The notes: generated from the letters alone by a model not told the origin. Positions 52,981 to 63,204 are shown, counted from the stretch's first letter. The stretch is DNA of 64,000 nucleotides from Pseudomonadota bacterium (GCA_005777235.1 SXND01000249.1:37722-101721); one strand, 5' to 3'. Made by a program: numbers and translations.

Positions 52981-55323
52981 ATGGCCAAGTCGTTGCTGAT
53001 CGTCGAATCCCCCGCCAAAGCCAAAACCCTAAAAAAATATCTCGGGCCTGGTTTCACGGTGAAGGCCTCTGTCGGGCACGTCAAAGATCTCCCGGAGAGT
53101 CGTCTAGGCATTGACACGGCGCATGACTTTGCGCCGGAGTACGTGCCCATCAAGGGGAAAGCCAAACTCTTGGAGGAGCTCCGCGCCGAAGCCGAGAAAT
53201 CTGATATGATTTACCTAGCTCCTGACCCTGACCGGGAAGGTGAAGCCATTGCCTGGCACATTGCCAGTGAACTCCACGGTGTCCCTCCCAGTCATATTTA
53301 CCGCATTATGCTGCATGAAATTACCCAAAAAGGCGTCACTGAAGCCCTGCAACAACCGGGCCGTATTGATGATGATAAAGTCTCAGCCCAGCAGGCGCGC
53401 CGTTTGCTCGACCGTCTCGTGGGCTACAAAATTAGTCCGCTGTTGTGGCAGAAAGTCCAGCGTGGCTTGAGCGCCGGGCGGGTCCAGTCTGTCGCCTTAC
53501 GGATTGTCTGCGAAAGAGAACAGGCAGTTCAGGCTTTCAAGTCCGATGAATACTGGACGCTCGATGCCACCATGGCGGTGGCGGAGCCGCCCGCGTTCCA
53601 AACGCGCTTACATACGATCGCCGGCAAGAAAGCCGACGTGACGACGGGAGAGGCCGCGCAGCGTATTGTGGATGATCTCCTCCAAGCGTCCTATGCCGTC
53701 ACGGAGGTGAAAAAGACCGCGCGGCGGCGCAATTCTGCCCCGCCGTTCACAACAAGCACCCTGCAGCAAGAAGCCGTCCGCAAGCTGCGCTTTACCACCC
53801 AGCGTGCCATGCGGGTGGCCCAACAACTGTATGAGGGGCTGCCGCTGGGAGCCGAGGGCGAAGTGGGGCTGATCACTTACATGCGCACGGACTCCACCCG
53901 TCTGGCCGAGGAAGCGGTGCAGGAAGCGCGGCAATTCATCCAGACGACCTATGGCAAGGAGTATGTCCCAACCCAGCCACGCAAGTTTAAGAGTCAGAAG
54001 GCGGCGCAAGAAGCCCACGAGGCGATCCGCCCCACGTCTGTGCTGCGCACACCCGACCAGGTCAAGCCGTTCTTGAGTCCCGAACAGCATCGCTTGTACA
54101 CGCTGATCTGGCAGCGTCTGGTGGCCAGCCAGATGAGTGCCGCGGTGCTCGATCACACCACGGTGGACATTACGGCGCAGCAGTATATCTTTCGTGCCAC
54201 GGGTGCGATCATGCGCTTCCCCGGTTTTACGGCGCTCTACGAGGAATCCCAGGTCGAGCCGGCCAAGACGGATACCGAGGCGGAGGTGGACAACCGTGTG
54301 CTGCCCCCGCTCAGCGTCGGACAAGCCGTGCAGATGCACCAGCTCGTCCCAAGCCAGCACTTTACCCAGCCGCCACCACGTTTCTCCGAGGCCTCGCTGG
54401 TGAGCGAACTGGAAAAACTCGGCATTGGACGCCCCAGTACCTACGCGTCCATCCTCGGGACGCTGCGGGAACGGCGCTATGTTGAAGACCAGGAACGCCG
54501 CTTTCTGCCCACCGCGTTGGGGACGACGGTCAACGGCTTGCTCGTCGAAAGTTTTCCTGCCCTGCTCAATGTGCAATTTACGGCGCAACTGGAAGACAAG
54601 CTCGACAAGATTGAGGAAGGCAAGTGCGACTGGGTGGCGACGCTGCACGAGTTTTATGATCCGTTTATGGTGGAGTTGCAGCAAGCGACAGAACAGATGC
54701 GCGAGGTGCGCAAAGAAGTCGAGGAAACCGACGAGGTCTGCGACAAATGCCAACGGCACATGGTCATCCGCTGGGGACGTTTTGGGCGTTTCATGGCGTG
54801 CCCAGGCTATCCCGAGTGCAAAAATACTCGCGAGCTCGCCGCCGATGGCTCACCGCTGCCCCCTACGCCGCTCCAGATCGTCGACAGCGCGTGTGAGCTG
54901 TGTGGACAGCCGATGGCCTTAAAACGTGGCCGCTTCGGGGAATTTCTCGCCTGCACGGGCTATCCCCAGTGTAAAGCGACCAAACCCATCGTGACCACCA
55001 TCATGGCGTGTCCGACGCCAGGGTGTAGTGGCACGATTGCCGAACGCCGGACCCGTCGCGGCAAAGTCTTTTATGGCTGCACGCAGTATCCCACCTGCAC
55101 GTTTTCTCTCTGGAAGCGCCCGATTCCGCAGCCCTGCCCCCAGTGTGCGGCGCCGTACCTCATCGAGAACGTGACCAAGAAACAGGGCGCCACGCGCCAA
55201 TGCCCGGCCTGCAAATACCAAGAAACGCTGCCCACGCCTAATGGATCTGCCTCTGCGGAGGACGCCGAGGGGGCTGCCGACGAGATGGCTGAGGTGGCAG
55301 TTGCCCTGGACGTCGTCGGATGA
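52981..55323 (+). CDS. topA: DNA topoisomerase I
   Basis: This type IA enzyme relaxes negative supercoils. The 780-residue protein has the Toprim domain (SLLIVESPAKAKTLKKYLG; DPDREGEAIAWHI with the metal-binding D-x-D-x-E), the catalytic tyrosine Y300 in GLITYMRTDSTR, and four C-terminal zinc-ribbon units with CDKC/CPGYPEC, CELC/CTGYPQC, CPTPGC/CTQYPTC and CPQC/CPAC. ATG 52981 starts at MAKSLLIVES as in relatives, after ACGAGG. Its TGA overlaps the trmFO ATG by 4 nt. The 52698-52980 gap holds no gene that I can support. Confidence 0.97.
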   Translation: MAKSLLIVESPAKAKTLKKYLGPGFTVKASVGHVKDLPESRLGIDTAHDFAPEYVPIKGKAKLLEELRAEAEKSDMIYLAPDPDREGEAIAWHIASELHGVPPSHIYRIMLHEITQKGVTEALQQPGRIDDDKVSAQQARRLLDRLVGYKISPLLWQKVQRGLSAGRVQSVALRIVCEREQAVQAFKSDEYWTLDATMAVAEPPAFQTRLHTIAGKKADVTTGEAAQRIVDDLLQASYAVTEVKKTARRRNSAPPFTTSTLQQEAVRKLRFTTQRAMRVAQQLYEGLPLGAEGEVGLITYMRTDSTRLAEEAVQEARQFIQTTYGKEYVPTQPRKFKSQKAAQEAHEAIRPTSVLRTPDQVKPFLSPEQHRLYTLIWQRLVASQMSAAVLDHTTVDITAQQYIFRATGAIMRFPGFTALYEESQVEPAKTDTEAEVDNRVLPPLSVGQAVQMHQLVPSQHFTQPPPRFSEASLVSELEKLGIGRPSTYASILGTLRERRYVEDQERRFLPTALGTTVNGLLVESFPALLNVQFTAQLEDKLDKIEEGKCDWVATLHEFYDPFMVELQQATEQMREVRKEVEETDEVCDKCQRHMVIRWGRFGRFMACPGYPECKNTRELAADGSPLPPTPLQIVDSACELCGQPMALKRGRFGEFLACTGYPQCKATKPIVTTIMACPTPGCSGTIAERRTRRGKVFYGCTQYPTCTFSLWKRPIPQPCPQCAAPYLIENVTKKQGATRQCPACKYQETLPTPNGSASAEDAEGAADEMAEVAVALDVVG

Positions 55324-56639
55324 GTCATCCACTCCCCATCACGGTCATCGGCGGTGGCTTAGCTGGCGTGGAAGCGGCGTATCACATTGCCGCGTGCGGT
55401 CTTCCCGTGCACCTGTACGAGATGCGCCCACAACGCCAGACCCCGGCGCATCAGACGGCGCTGCTGGGCGAACTCGTCTGTAGCAACTCCCTCAAAGCCG
55501 ATACCCTGACCTCCGGGCATGGCTTGCTCAAAGCCGAACTGCGTGCTCTCAACTCCCTGGTGCTCCAAGCCGCAGACGCCTGCCGCGTGCCAGCCGGATC
55601 GGCGCTGGCGGTTGAGCGTGTACCCTTTGCACAGTATCTCACCAGCGCTATCCAGCAACATCCACAGATTACCCTCATCCGGGAAGAGCGGGTGACGCTG
55701 CCCACCGAGGGCATCACCATTGTCGCTTCGGGGCCCCTAACCTCCCCAGCCTTGACCACGGCTATTCAGCAGCGCCTGGGTAGTGAGCATCTGTACTTCT
55801 ATGACGCCTTGTCACCGATCATCGCGGCGGAGTCGATCGACACTCAGAAGACGTTCTTCGCGTCGCGCTACGATATTGGGGACGGCGACGATTATCTGAA
55901 CTGCCCACTGGATCGCGCCACCTACGAGAATTTGTGTACGGCCATGGTCGAGGCCGAGCGCGTCACGCTGCATGCCTTTGAGCAGGAAATTTTCTTTGAA
56001 GGCTGTTTGCCTATTGAAGAAATGGCCCGGCGGGGTCCGCAGACCCTGGCCTTTGGTCCCCTCAAACCCGTGGGTCTGCGGCGCGCTGATATGCCAGAGC
56101 TGTATGCGGTGGTGCAACTGCGGCTTGAGGACACCATGCGCAGTGCCTATAACATGGTGGGCTTTCAGACCCGCCTGACCTACCCCGAACAGCGGCGCGT
56201 GTTCCGCATGATCCCCGGACTCGCCCAGGCCGAGTTCTTGCGTTTAGGGGCAGTACACCGCAATACTTTTCTCAATGCGCCGCGCCTGCTTTTGCCAACG
56301 TTGCAGACCAAGCACGAGCCCACGCTGTTGTTTGCCGGACAAATCACCGGCGTCGAGGGCTATGCTGAGTCGGCCGCGACTGGAGTGCTCGCAGGCATGA
56401 ATGCCGTGGCGTTACATCGTGGGACACCACTGCTGGTACCGCCAGCGACTACCGCCCACGGGGCGCTGGTGCGTTACATTGCCACGGCCAACCCGGAGAC
56501 GTTCCAGCCGATGAATATCCACTTTGGTCTTTTGCCACCGCTCGACCGCCCCCTGCACCCCAAGCGGGTGAGAAGGGAGGCGCTCATTGCGCGCGCCCTG
56601 GCAGACTTCCACACTTGGCAGGAGACGGTGGCTCGCTGA
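55320..56639 (+). CDS. trmFO: tRNA m5U54 methyltransferase TrmFO (folate/FAD dependent)
   Basis: TrmFO makes ribothymidine at tRNA position 54 using methylenetetrahydrofolate and FADH2. The 439-residue protein has the FAD loop TVIGGGLAGVEAAY, YEMRPQRQTPAHQT, CSNSLKAD, the cysteine-containing FFEGCLPIEEMARRG, GLRRADMPELYAVVQLRLED and FAGQITGVEGYAESAATG. Overlaps at both ends (4 nt with topA, 1 nt with xerC) show tight coupling in the operon. The topA-trmFO-xerC-hslVU order is common in Firmicutes and several other phyla. Confidence 0.97.
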   Translation: MSHPLPITVIGGGLAGVEAAYHIAACGLPVHLYEMRPQRQTPAHQTALLGELVCSNSLKADTLTSGHGLLKAELRALNSLVLQAADACRVPAGSALAVERVPFAQYLTSAIQQHPQITLIREERVTLPTEGITIVASGPLTSPALTTAIQQRLGSEHLYFYDALSPIIAAESIDTQKTFFASRYDIGDGDDYLNCPLDRATYENLCTAMVEAERVTLHAFEQEIFFEGCLPIEEMARRGPQTLAFGPLKPVGLRRADMPELYAVVQLRLEDTMRSAYNMVGFQTRLTYPEQRRVFRMIPGLAQAEFLRLGAVHRNTFLNAPRLLLPTLQTKHEPTLLFAGQITGVEGYAESAATGVLAGMNAVALHRGTPLLVPPATTAHGALVRYIATANPETFQPMNIHFGLLPPLDRPLHPKRVRREALIARALADFHTWQETVAR

Positions 56640-57559
56640 TGGACACCTATCTCGCGGCATTCCAAATGTATCTCGAGGTCGAGCTGCAGGCGTCCCCGCA
56701 CACCGTGCGGAATTACCTGAGTGATCTGCGCCAATTGGTCCAGTTTGCCAACGCGCGCGCCGAACCCACCACGTCCTTTACACCAGCGCAGATCGATGCC
56801 GCACTCATTCGCGCCTTTCTGAGCACGTTATACCAGCGTGGGGTGGGGCACACCTCGCTGGCGCGCAAGCTCGCCACCTTGCGTAGCTTTTGTGCCTTTC
56901 TGCAGCAACAAGGCCACCTCAGCGGCAATGCCGCGGCGCAGGTGCCGTCACCCAAGATACGGCGGCCCTTACCCAATGTGTTGCCCATTGACCAGGTGTT
57001 TGCCTTACTCGACACACCTGTGCGTTCTGCAGATCCCCTGGCCCTGCGTGATCAGGCGCTCCTGGAATTGCTCTACGCCAGCGGCATCCGCGTCAGCGAA
57101 CTGGTGGCGCTGGACCTGGAGGATGTGGCCCTCGCGCAGGGCACCCTCCGGGTGCAAGGCAAAGGCCGCCGTGAGCGGCAGGGCTTTTTCGGGACCACCG
57201 CCCGCACCGCCCTGCAGGCGTATCTTGACGTACGGCCTGCACTGCTCCACGGGCTCGCGAGCAGCGCCCTGTTCGTGAACCACCGGGGCGGGCGCTTAAG
57301 CACACGTGGGGTACAGTTACTCATCAAAAAACACTGCCAGCGCACCGGGCTGCCGGCCCGCACCAGCCCGCACACCATGCGGCATGCTTTTGCCACGCAT
57401 TTGCTGGACAACGGTGCCGATTTACGGGCCATCCAGGAACTTCTCGGCCATCAACGGCTCTCGACAACGCAACAATATACCCATGTCAGTGTGGATCGGA
57501 TGCTAGAAGTCTACGACAAGGCCCATCCACGCGCACGACAGCACCAAGGAACCCCATGA
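56639..57559 (+). CDS. xerC: Tyrosine recombinase XerC
   Basis: XerC resolves chromosome dimers at dif with XerD. The 306-residue protein has a SAM-like N-terminal core-binding domain and a catalytic domain with the full set: R in [11 protein letters not shown] in [10 protein letters not shown]-x-x-R in [16 protein letters not shown] in [14 protein letters not shown] and the nucleophilic Tyr of QQYTHV. ATG 56639 shares one base with the trmFO stop. Its own TGA overlaps hslV by 4 nt. Confidence 0.95.
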   Translation: MDTYLAAFQMYLEVELQASPHTVRNYLSDLRQLVQFANARAEPTTSFTPAQIDAALIRAFLSTLYQRGVGHTSLARKLATLRSFCAFLQQQGHLSGNAAAQVPSPKIRRPLPNVLPIDQVFALLDTPVRSADPLALRDQALLELLYASGIRVSELVALDLEDVALAQGTLRVQGKGRRERQGFFGTTARTALQAYLDVRPALLHGLASSALFVNHRGGRLSTRGVQLLIKKHCQRTGLPARTSPHTMRHAFATHLLDNGADLRAIQELLGHQRLSTTQQYTHVSVDRMLEVYDKAHPRARQHQGTP

Positions 57560-58083
57560 TACGCAGCACGACCATTTTGTGTGTCCGCAAAGATGGACGC
57601 GTCGCCATGGCGGGTGACGGCCAGGTCAGCATGAACAACATCGTGGTCAAACATCATGCCCGCAAAGTGCGCAAGGTGTACCACGAGCAAATCCTCGCCG
57701 GTTTTGCCGGAGCGGCGGCGGATGCTTTTACGTTGTTCGACCGTTTTGAGGCCAAGCTGGAAGAATACCGCGGCGGGCTCATGCGGGCCGCGGTGGAGTT
57801 GGCCAAAGATTGGCGCTCCGATCGCTTCTTACGCCGTCTGGAAGCGCTGCTCGCTGTGGCGGATCGGGACATCGCGTTGATTCTCTCCGGCACAGGCGAT
57901 ATTATTGAGCCAGATGACGGCATCATTGGTATTGGCTCCGGCGGACCCTATGCCCTGGCTGCCGCGCGGGCCTTAGGAGAACACACGGCGCTCAACGCCC
58001 GGGAGATCGTCGAAGCGTCCATGCGCGTGACAGCAGATATTTGTATCTACACGAATCATCACCTTAACCTCGAAGAACTGTAG
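57556..58083 (+). CDS. hslV: ATP-dependent protease peptidase subunit HslV
   Basis: HslV is the proteasome-like peptidase of the HslUV complex. The 175-residue protein has [11 protein letters not shown] at the N-terminus with the catalytic threonine at the T-T pair (residues 5-6), [31 protein letters not shown] and [16 protein letters not shown]. The four residues before the threonines (MIRS) must be removed for activity, as in other lineages with short propeptides. It starts inside the xerC stop and lies 24 nt before hslU. Confidence 0.96.
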   Translation: MIRSTTILCVRKDGRVAMAGDGQVSMNNIVVKHHARKVRKVYHEQILAGFAGAAADAFTLFDRFEAKLEEYRGGLMRAAVELAKDWRSDRFLRRLEALLAVADRDIALILSGTGDIIEPDDGIIGIGSGGPYALAAARALGEHTALNAREIVEASMRVTADICIYTNHHLNLEEL

Positions 58084-58107
58084 TCTTACAGGAAACCAGG
58101 ATGTGCT

Positions 58108-59463
58108 ATGGATGCTTTGACTCCGCGCGAGATTGTGCAGGAGCTGGATAAATATATTGTTGGGCAGCATCAAGCGAAACGGGCGGTGGCGATTGCCCTG
58201 CGCAATCGCTGGCGGCGTCAACAGCTGCCCCCTGAGCTGCGGGATGAAGTGGCGCCCAAAAATATCATCATGATTGGTCCCACTGGAGTCGGGAAAACCG
58301 AAATTGCCCGCCGTCTTGCCACCTTGGCGCACTCGCCTTTTCTCAAGGTAGAAGCGTCCAAATTTACTGAGGTGGGCTACGTGGGCCGTGATGTCGAGTC
58401 CATGATCCGCGATCTCGTCGAGCTGGGCAAAAACATGGTGCAGCAGGAAGAAATACAGCGCGTGCAGACGCGGGCCGCCGAGGTGGCAGAGGAACGCCTG
58501 CTCGACCTGCTACTGCCGCACCCGCCCCAGAGCCTGCGGGACGAGGGGCAGATCCTGCTCGATGACTTAGGCCAGCAACAATACCAGAAAACCCGGGAGA
58601 AGTTTCGCCAATATCTGCATGACGGCAAACTGGACGAACGCTTTGTCGAGATGGAAGTGCAGGATAACGCCTTCCCCAGTATTGAGGTCGTCTCAGGGTC
58701 TGGCGTGGAAGATATGGGCATTCATATCAAAGACATGCTGGGCAATTTCTTTCCGCAGCGCAAAAAACGTCGTAAAGCCAAAGTGCCTGATGCCCTGCAG
58801 CTCCTGGTCCAGGAAGAGGCCCAGAAGCTCATTGATATGGACAGTGTGGTGAAAGAGGCCGTCCAGCGCGTCGAACAGTCAGGCATCATCTTCCTCGATG
58901 AACTCGACAAAATCGCTGGTCGTGAACGCAGTACCGGGCCGGATGTCTCCCGTGAAGGGGTGCAACGCGACTTGCTGCCCATTGTCGAGGGCAGCACCGT
59001 CAACACCAAATATGGCATGGTGAAAACGGATCACATTCTGTTTATTGCCGCGGGGGCCTTTCACGTGGCCAAACCGTCCGACTTAATCCCCGAGTTACAA
59101 GGGCGTTTCCCCATCCGCGTGGAGTTGCACGCGCTGGGCCGCGACGATTTCGTGCGTATTCTGCGCGAGCCACAAAATGCCTTGCTGAAGCAATACACCG
59201 CGCTGCTGGCGACAGAAGGGATCGACCTGACGTTTACCGATGAGGCCATTGACGAACTGGCGCACATCGCCGAGCGCGTGAATCAGCACACGGAAAATAT
59301 CGGGGCCCGCCGTCTGTATACCATCTTAGAACGTTTGCTCGATGACCTGTCGTTTACCGCCCCCGATCGCGCTGAGCGCACAGTTGTGATTGATCGGCCG
59401 TATGTGACGGAACGCCTGGAAGAGGTGGTCAAGAGCGAAGACCTGAGTCACTACATCTTGTAG
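58108..59463 (+). CDS. hslU: ATP-dependent protease ATPase subunit HslU
   Basis: HslU unfolds substrates for HslV. The 451-residue AAA+ protein has Walker A GPTGVGKT (57-64), the pore-region VGYVGRD, a central I domain (about 110-230), Walker [12 protein letters not shown] and sensor/arginine segments in [15 protein letters not shown]. The C-terminal EDLSHYIL tail fits the HslV-docking end. It is cotranscribed with hslV. Confidence 0.97.
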   Translation: MDALTPREIVQELDKYIVGQHQAKRAVAIALRNRWRRQQLPPELRDEVAPKNIIMIGPTGVGKTEIARRLATLAHSPFLKVEASKFTEVGYVGRDVESMIRDLVELGKNMVQQEEIQRVQTRAAEVAEERLLDLLLPHPPQSLRDEGQILLDDLGQQQYQKTREKFRQYLHDGKLDERFVEMEVQDNAFPSIEVVSGSGVEDMGIHIKDMLGNFFPQRKKRRKAKVPDALQLLVQEEAQKLIDMDSVVKEAVQRVEQSGIIFLDELDKIAGRERSTGPDVSREGVQRDLLPIVEGSTVNTKYGMVKTDHILFIAAGAFHVAKPSDLIPELQGRFPIRVELHALGRDDFVRILREPQNALLKQYTALLATEGIDLTFTDEAIDELAHIAERVNQHTENIGARRLYTILERLLDDLSFTAPDRAERTVVIDRPYVTERLEEVVKSEDLSHYIL

Positions 59464-59498
59464 TGTGCCCACCGCAGCCCTAGACGGAGAGATGACAC

Positions 59499-60389
59499 GT
59501 GGTAGACCTTGAGACCCAGATTCAGAAGGCCCACACGTTGGTCGAGGCGTTGCCGTATCTGCAGCGCCTGGCTAATAAGACCGTGGTCGTCAAATATGGT
59601 GGCCACGCCATGACCGATGAAGCGCTGCGCCATTCCTTTGCCCGCGACATGGTGCTGCTCAAATGCGTTGGGGTGCGCCCGGTCGTGGTGCATGGCGGCG
59701 GGCCCCAGATTGATGCGACCATGAAACGTTTGGGTATTCAAGCCCAGTTTGTGGCCGGTTTGCGGGTCACGGACGCTGAGACCATGGACATCGTGGAGAT
59801 GGTGTTGGGCGGCAAGCTGAACAAAGAAATTGTGGCCCTCATCAATCTGCACGGTGGACAGGCCGTGGGCCTCAGTGGCAAAGACGCCAACCTGATTGTG
59901 GCGACCAAAAAGCAGCTCTATCGGCCTCTGACGCCAGGTGGCCCGCCAGCATTGATTGACCTTGGCCAGGTGGGCGAAGTCAAAACCATTAACACGGGGA
60001 TTCTGGATGTGCTCGGGAGTCAGGGATTTATTCCGGTGATCTCCCCGACGGGCGTAGGTGAGCAGGGCGAGAGTTATAACATTAATGCGGACACGGTCGC
60101 CGGCGATATTGCGGCAGCGCTGCATGCTGAGAAGCTACTGTTTCTCACCGACGTGGCCGGCATTTTAGATGGTGACAAGAAGCTCATGTCCACGCTGAAT
60201 CCTGAGGACGTGCACACCCTGACGCGGAATAGGGTGATTGATGGTGGTATGCTCCCGAAAGTGGAGGCGTGCCTGCATGCCCTGACGCATGGCGTCGCCA
60301 AGACCCACATCATTGACGGGCGCGTGCCGCATTCTGTGCTGCTGGAGTTGTTTACGGAACGTGGTATTGGTACGGAGTTGGTCCGTTAG
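59499..60389 (+). CDS. argB: Acetylglutamate kinase
   Basis: ArgB phosphorylates N-acetylglutamate in arginine synthesis. The 296-residue protein has VVVKYGGHAM, VVVHGGGPQIDA, GLSGKDANLIVA, NINADTVAGDIAAALHAEKLLFLTDVAGIL and GGMLPKVEACLHAL. GTG 59499 is the start, with GGAGAG nine bases upstream; no ATG fits. It lies 35 nt after hslU and probably ends the operon. The N-terminal helix suggests the arginine-sensitive hexameric form, which is inference. Confidence 0.96.
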   Translation: MVDLETQIQKAHTLVEALPYLQRLANKTVVVKYGGHAMTDEALRHSFARDMVLLKCVGVRPVVVHGGGPQIDATMKRLGIQAQFVAGLRVTDAETMDIVEMVLGGKLNKEIVALINLHGGQAVGLSGKDANLIVATKKQLYRPLTPGGPPALIDLGQVGEVKTINTGILDVLGSQGFIPVISPTGVGEQGESYNINADTVAGDIAAALHAEKLLFLTDVAGILDGDKKLMSTLNPEDVHTLTRNRVIDGGMLPKVEACLHALTHGVAKTHIIDGRVPHSVLLELFTERGIGTELVR

Positions 60390-60927
60390 GAGGGACCCCC
60401 GAGCCTCCCTGCACCAGTCCCCGTCTGGGCACGCGGGGGGACTCCAGCCCAGCTTTGGAAGCCACGCTCAAGCGTGATGCTGGACGCCTGCCCCTCGTCT
60501 TGTGGTTCATGGGCACGGCCGGTGTCCTGGAGTGCTGTGTTTTTCGAGTACGGATGTGTCCGTGGGGATGCGCTGTGCCTGGGGACACCGTGTGACAGAG
60601 TAGTCGTCTTGCCTTGGCCTCTCATGGTGTGCCGTTGGGTACCGAACACCAACGGCTGGGGCCTTGTCGATGGGCAGTACGACCTCATGTTCGTCGCCGC
60701 GGAGGAGTGTCACCGGAACGGTCGCCGGCCGCTCTTGGCGTCGACGGGATGGGCAGTTCCCGGCTCAGCGCACCGCCTGCATGAAGCCTCGCAGGCCGCG
60801 GCGCTCGCAGGCGGACGTCATGTCGGCCGTGTGCCGTACTTGCTGAAAGCGCATATCGGTGCTCCCACTATAGCCTGTAGGTCACCTAGACATCATAACC
60901 TCCGACGCTGGGAAGTTGCCCTGACAA
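60390..60927. other. Intergenic region, 538 bp, with palindromic repeat copy 3
   Basis: No supported gene. GGAGG and CCTCC within 60389-60411 can form a small hairpin just after argB. A diverged copy of the dispersed palindromic repeat lies at 60441-60483. The rest shows only weak short frames. Confidence 0.4.
60441..60483. repeat. Dispersed palindromic repeat, copy 3 (diverged, partial)
   Basis: The order CTCCAGCCC, GCTTTGGAAGCCACGCT, CAAGCGTGATGCTGG follows the copy at 8333-8393 (CTCCAGCCC, GCTCCGGAAGCCACGCT, GGAGCGTGGCGCTCC) with several substitutions; the left arm is degraded. Confidence 0.6.
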
Positions 60928-61322
60928 GGGGAGGTTTTTTGAAAATCAGGTGAGAGGGCTTCCCTCCTTGTGGCCTCCTGTGAGGTATTCTACTCCCCAC
61001 AACCGCGAGGAGGGAAGCCCTGTGTGGCCAGACCGGGTTCGACCCCTGGCGGACCACGGGGCGACCTGCGGGCGGCCCGCCTGCGGCCGGTGAGCGTGGG
61101 GCGCCAGGGTTGGGGAGCCTGGTGGGTGGCCCTGCGGCGCCAGGAGCCGTGCTCCACAGGACGTGTTGTCCCCGAAGCATGGCCTGCGGTGCCGTCATGG
61201 GAGGAAGACGCCCACGAGCCGCAGCAGGCCATGCCACAGGCCGCAGGAGGTCGCAGGAGAGCGCCGCTGTCGCTTCTGGTGTGCAAGCATAGGCCTATCA
61301 ATGGGTTAGAAAAAACCTCCCC
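60928..61322. repeat. 395-bp segment bounded by 13-bp inverted repeats
   Basis: GGGGAGGTTTTTT (60928-60940) is matched by AAAAAACCTCCCC (61310-61322). Inside, near the left end, a second perfect pair AGGGCTTCCCTCC (60955-60967) and GGAGGGAAGCCCT (61009-61021) can fold into a hairpin. The IS110 transposase reading frame stops being recognisable exactly at the right repeat. The segment has no convincing gene and could be a small non-autonomous element. Confidence 0.5.
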
Positions 61323-61656
61323 CTCAAAGCGGGGCACGGGGCGGATGGCCTCGGCACAATGCGCCAGGGTGCGGGCGTCGTGCCCATCGGTCTTCGCCAA
61401 CGGGCCGGTGGCCTGGGCAACATCGCGGACTTGGCGGGGATTGACCACTACGACGGGCCGCAACCACCGCGCGCTGAAGCCCGCCCGTGGCTTCCAGCAC
61501 GATCAGCGCAGGGCTGAGTGCGTGTAATTGCGTGACGAGGTCCGCGATGCCCGCGTCAGCATTGGCCACGGTCCAGCGGGTTCTCGTGGGACGGAGCGCC
61601 AGGTCGAGATGGGCTGTGGCGACATCAATACCGACACACACGTTGGGCGACACCAT
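61323..61656 (-). pseudogene. IS110-family transposase remnant (N-terminal DEDD domain, frameshifted)
   Basis: From ATG 61656 the frame reads VCVGIDVATAHLDLAL (first catalytic Asp) and LIVLEATGGLQRAVV (catalytic Glu). After a frameshift near 61465 it continues as RPVVVVNPRQVRDVAQATG and LAKTDGHDARTLAHCAEAIRP with the K-T-D-x-x-D-A motif. The gene is then cut at the inverted repeat ending at 61322, so the C-terminal serine transposase domain is missing. A few residues at the frameshift look deleted compared with intact relatives. Confidence 0.82.
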
Positions 61657-62203
61657 ACCACGACTCTTCACTGGCCCAGCCTTGCAGGATGCGGGCTTAC
61701 GGGTTCCAGGCAACTATGCTGGCTCTGGGAGCCCCACCCGTGACGATCGACGCTCCTCTATGATATATAGTGATCTGAGACTTGTAGGTATAATGAGGGC
61801 GACTACGCAGTGATGGGCATCCTCCCACATCACCCACGCAAGATACAAGGCTATTGGCGGTCGCCTGCAAGCGAGTGTTAGGCGGGTTACCCCGTTGACA
61901 CGGCCGGGCAACCGGAAGGAACTTCTGCGGGCACCCTCAGCCATCCTGCCTCTTTATTGAGCAGTTCCTTGGAAACCTCTTACACCCCTCACGAGGTACG
62001 CCGACTGCGGGGAACAAGGACGCTCGTCAGCGGTATGTGCTTGTCGTGTAAGATGTTACGCCACTTGCATGGGTGACATACAATTTCTTGTTCCTGGGAA
62101 CCTCCTTACGCGGCTGCGCCGCCGGATCACGGGAAGGAACTGCAGTTCCTTGGGAGGTGCGGCCCGGGTGGGCCGTGCTGCTCTGACCCCTCGACCCATG
62201 GCT
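61657..62203. other. Non-coding region, 547 bp, upstream of the IS110 remnant
   Basis: No supported gene. The part next to the transposase start (to about 61780) would be the non-coding end of the IS110 element. Further right is a perfect 18-bp palindrome, AAGGAACTGCAGTTCCTT (62134-62151). Two imperfect copies of a 20-bp motif, GTTCCT-x-GG-x-A (61964-61983 and 62090-62109, 16 of 20 matching), also occur. Their origin is unknown. Confidence 0.4.
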
Positions 62204-62937
62204 CTAGGCACTCGACATGCCGCGAAGATCTACTCGACCCCGTTTGTGTTCTACATGGGTGTTTGAACTTCTCACCTTGCTATTGCCTTGTAGACAACCC
62301 AAACCGAGTAAGACGGGCAAAAGACTAAAGAGTAGAGAGCCGAGAAACGCCAAGAAACCCAAAGCACCCAGTATGTTCGCGGTTTCGGAATTCTCCACAC
62401 GTCCCCATATTTTCGATACCTCTCTATCCAACTTTTTCCAGCATTGTCTTCAAATAAGTAGATTCCTCCATCGCCGACAAAAAGTAGATTGATAAAAAGC
62501 CATGCGACTGCGATACCCCAGAAGACAATTGCTCTTGACATCAGCTTCGGCTCACGATGCCAAGTCGTAAGTAAGACAGTTCTCATCTGTGGAGGAGCAT
62601 TCACCCACTCCAGAAGCTTGCCCTGTCGGAGCTTAGCAAGCTTAGCCAGTTCTTCTTTTGACAATCCTGCGACTGCTTGTTCATACCTTCTTTGGAACTC
62701 TTCATCAGAGAGTGAGGCTTGACTTGGTTCCCTTCTCCCCCCAGTAGCTGTTTGCCAGATATCTACTGGGAGATGTTCCAAATGGTCGATGATTTTTTTA
62801 ATCACGAGATTATCATTTTTGGGCAAACTCTGTCTTGTCGCTGATGCAGCGCGTAGAAGCATCATGAAGGCTGTCGGGTTGTTTTCTGCCCATGTAACAA
62901 AATCTATCCCAAAGGAAGTTTCTCGAAGCTTTCTCAA
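62204..62937 (-). pseudogene. AT-rich gene for a two-helix membrane protein, frameshifted
   Basis: The first frame (from TTG 62937) encodes a soluble helical part (FVTWAENNPTAFMMLLRAA; LSDEEFQRRYEQAVAGLSK) and one membrane helix (AIVFWGIAVAWLFINLLFV). In a run of five A (T on the plus strand, 62433-62437) the better frame shifts: adding one A gives GKKLDREVSKIWGRVENSE, then a second helix NILGALGFLAFLGSLLFSLL, ending at 62204. The unshifted frame ends at 62272 with an unnatural Trp/Tyr-rich tail. GC is visibly lower than in all neighbours. No good start or ribosome site is seen. Family not recognised. Confidence 0.55.
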
Positions 62938-63204
62938 GAGTTAGATAGTATAAATTTAAATATCAACGTCAAAGGCATTGATGATAATTCTAAATATTCT
63001 ATTTAGGATAATTTTCTCCAGTATATCAGTTCTCCGAAGTCTCTGTAGTTGGCGCAGGTAGATTAGACCACCGCATCAGTTATGTGCCGGGTAAGTTGTG
63101 AATTCACCCCACAAAAGCAGGAATAGTGGTGGTGTCTCCTTGGTTTGGGGCTTCCTTCGCGCCACTGGCGCCTAACGCATGGTCTACGTCAGGTGCACCC
63201 CGGC

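Noticed and set aside
53608..54759. 383-codon minus-strand frame opposite topA
   Set aside because: topA motifs are unambiguous on the plus strand; the antisense frame has no coding signature.
61020..61050. tRNA T-arm-like GGGTTCGACCCC
   Set aside because: No anticodon arm, acceptor stem or D-arm can be paired around it.
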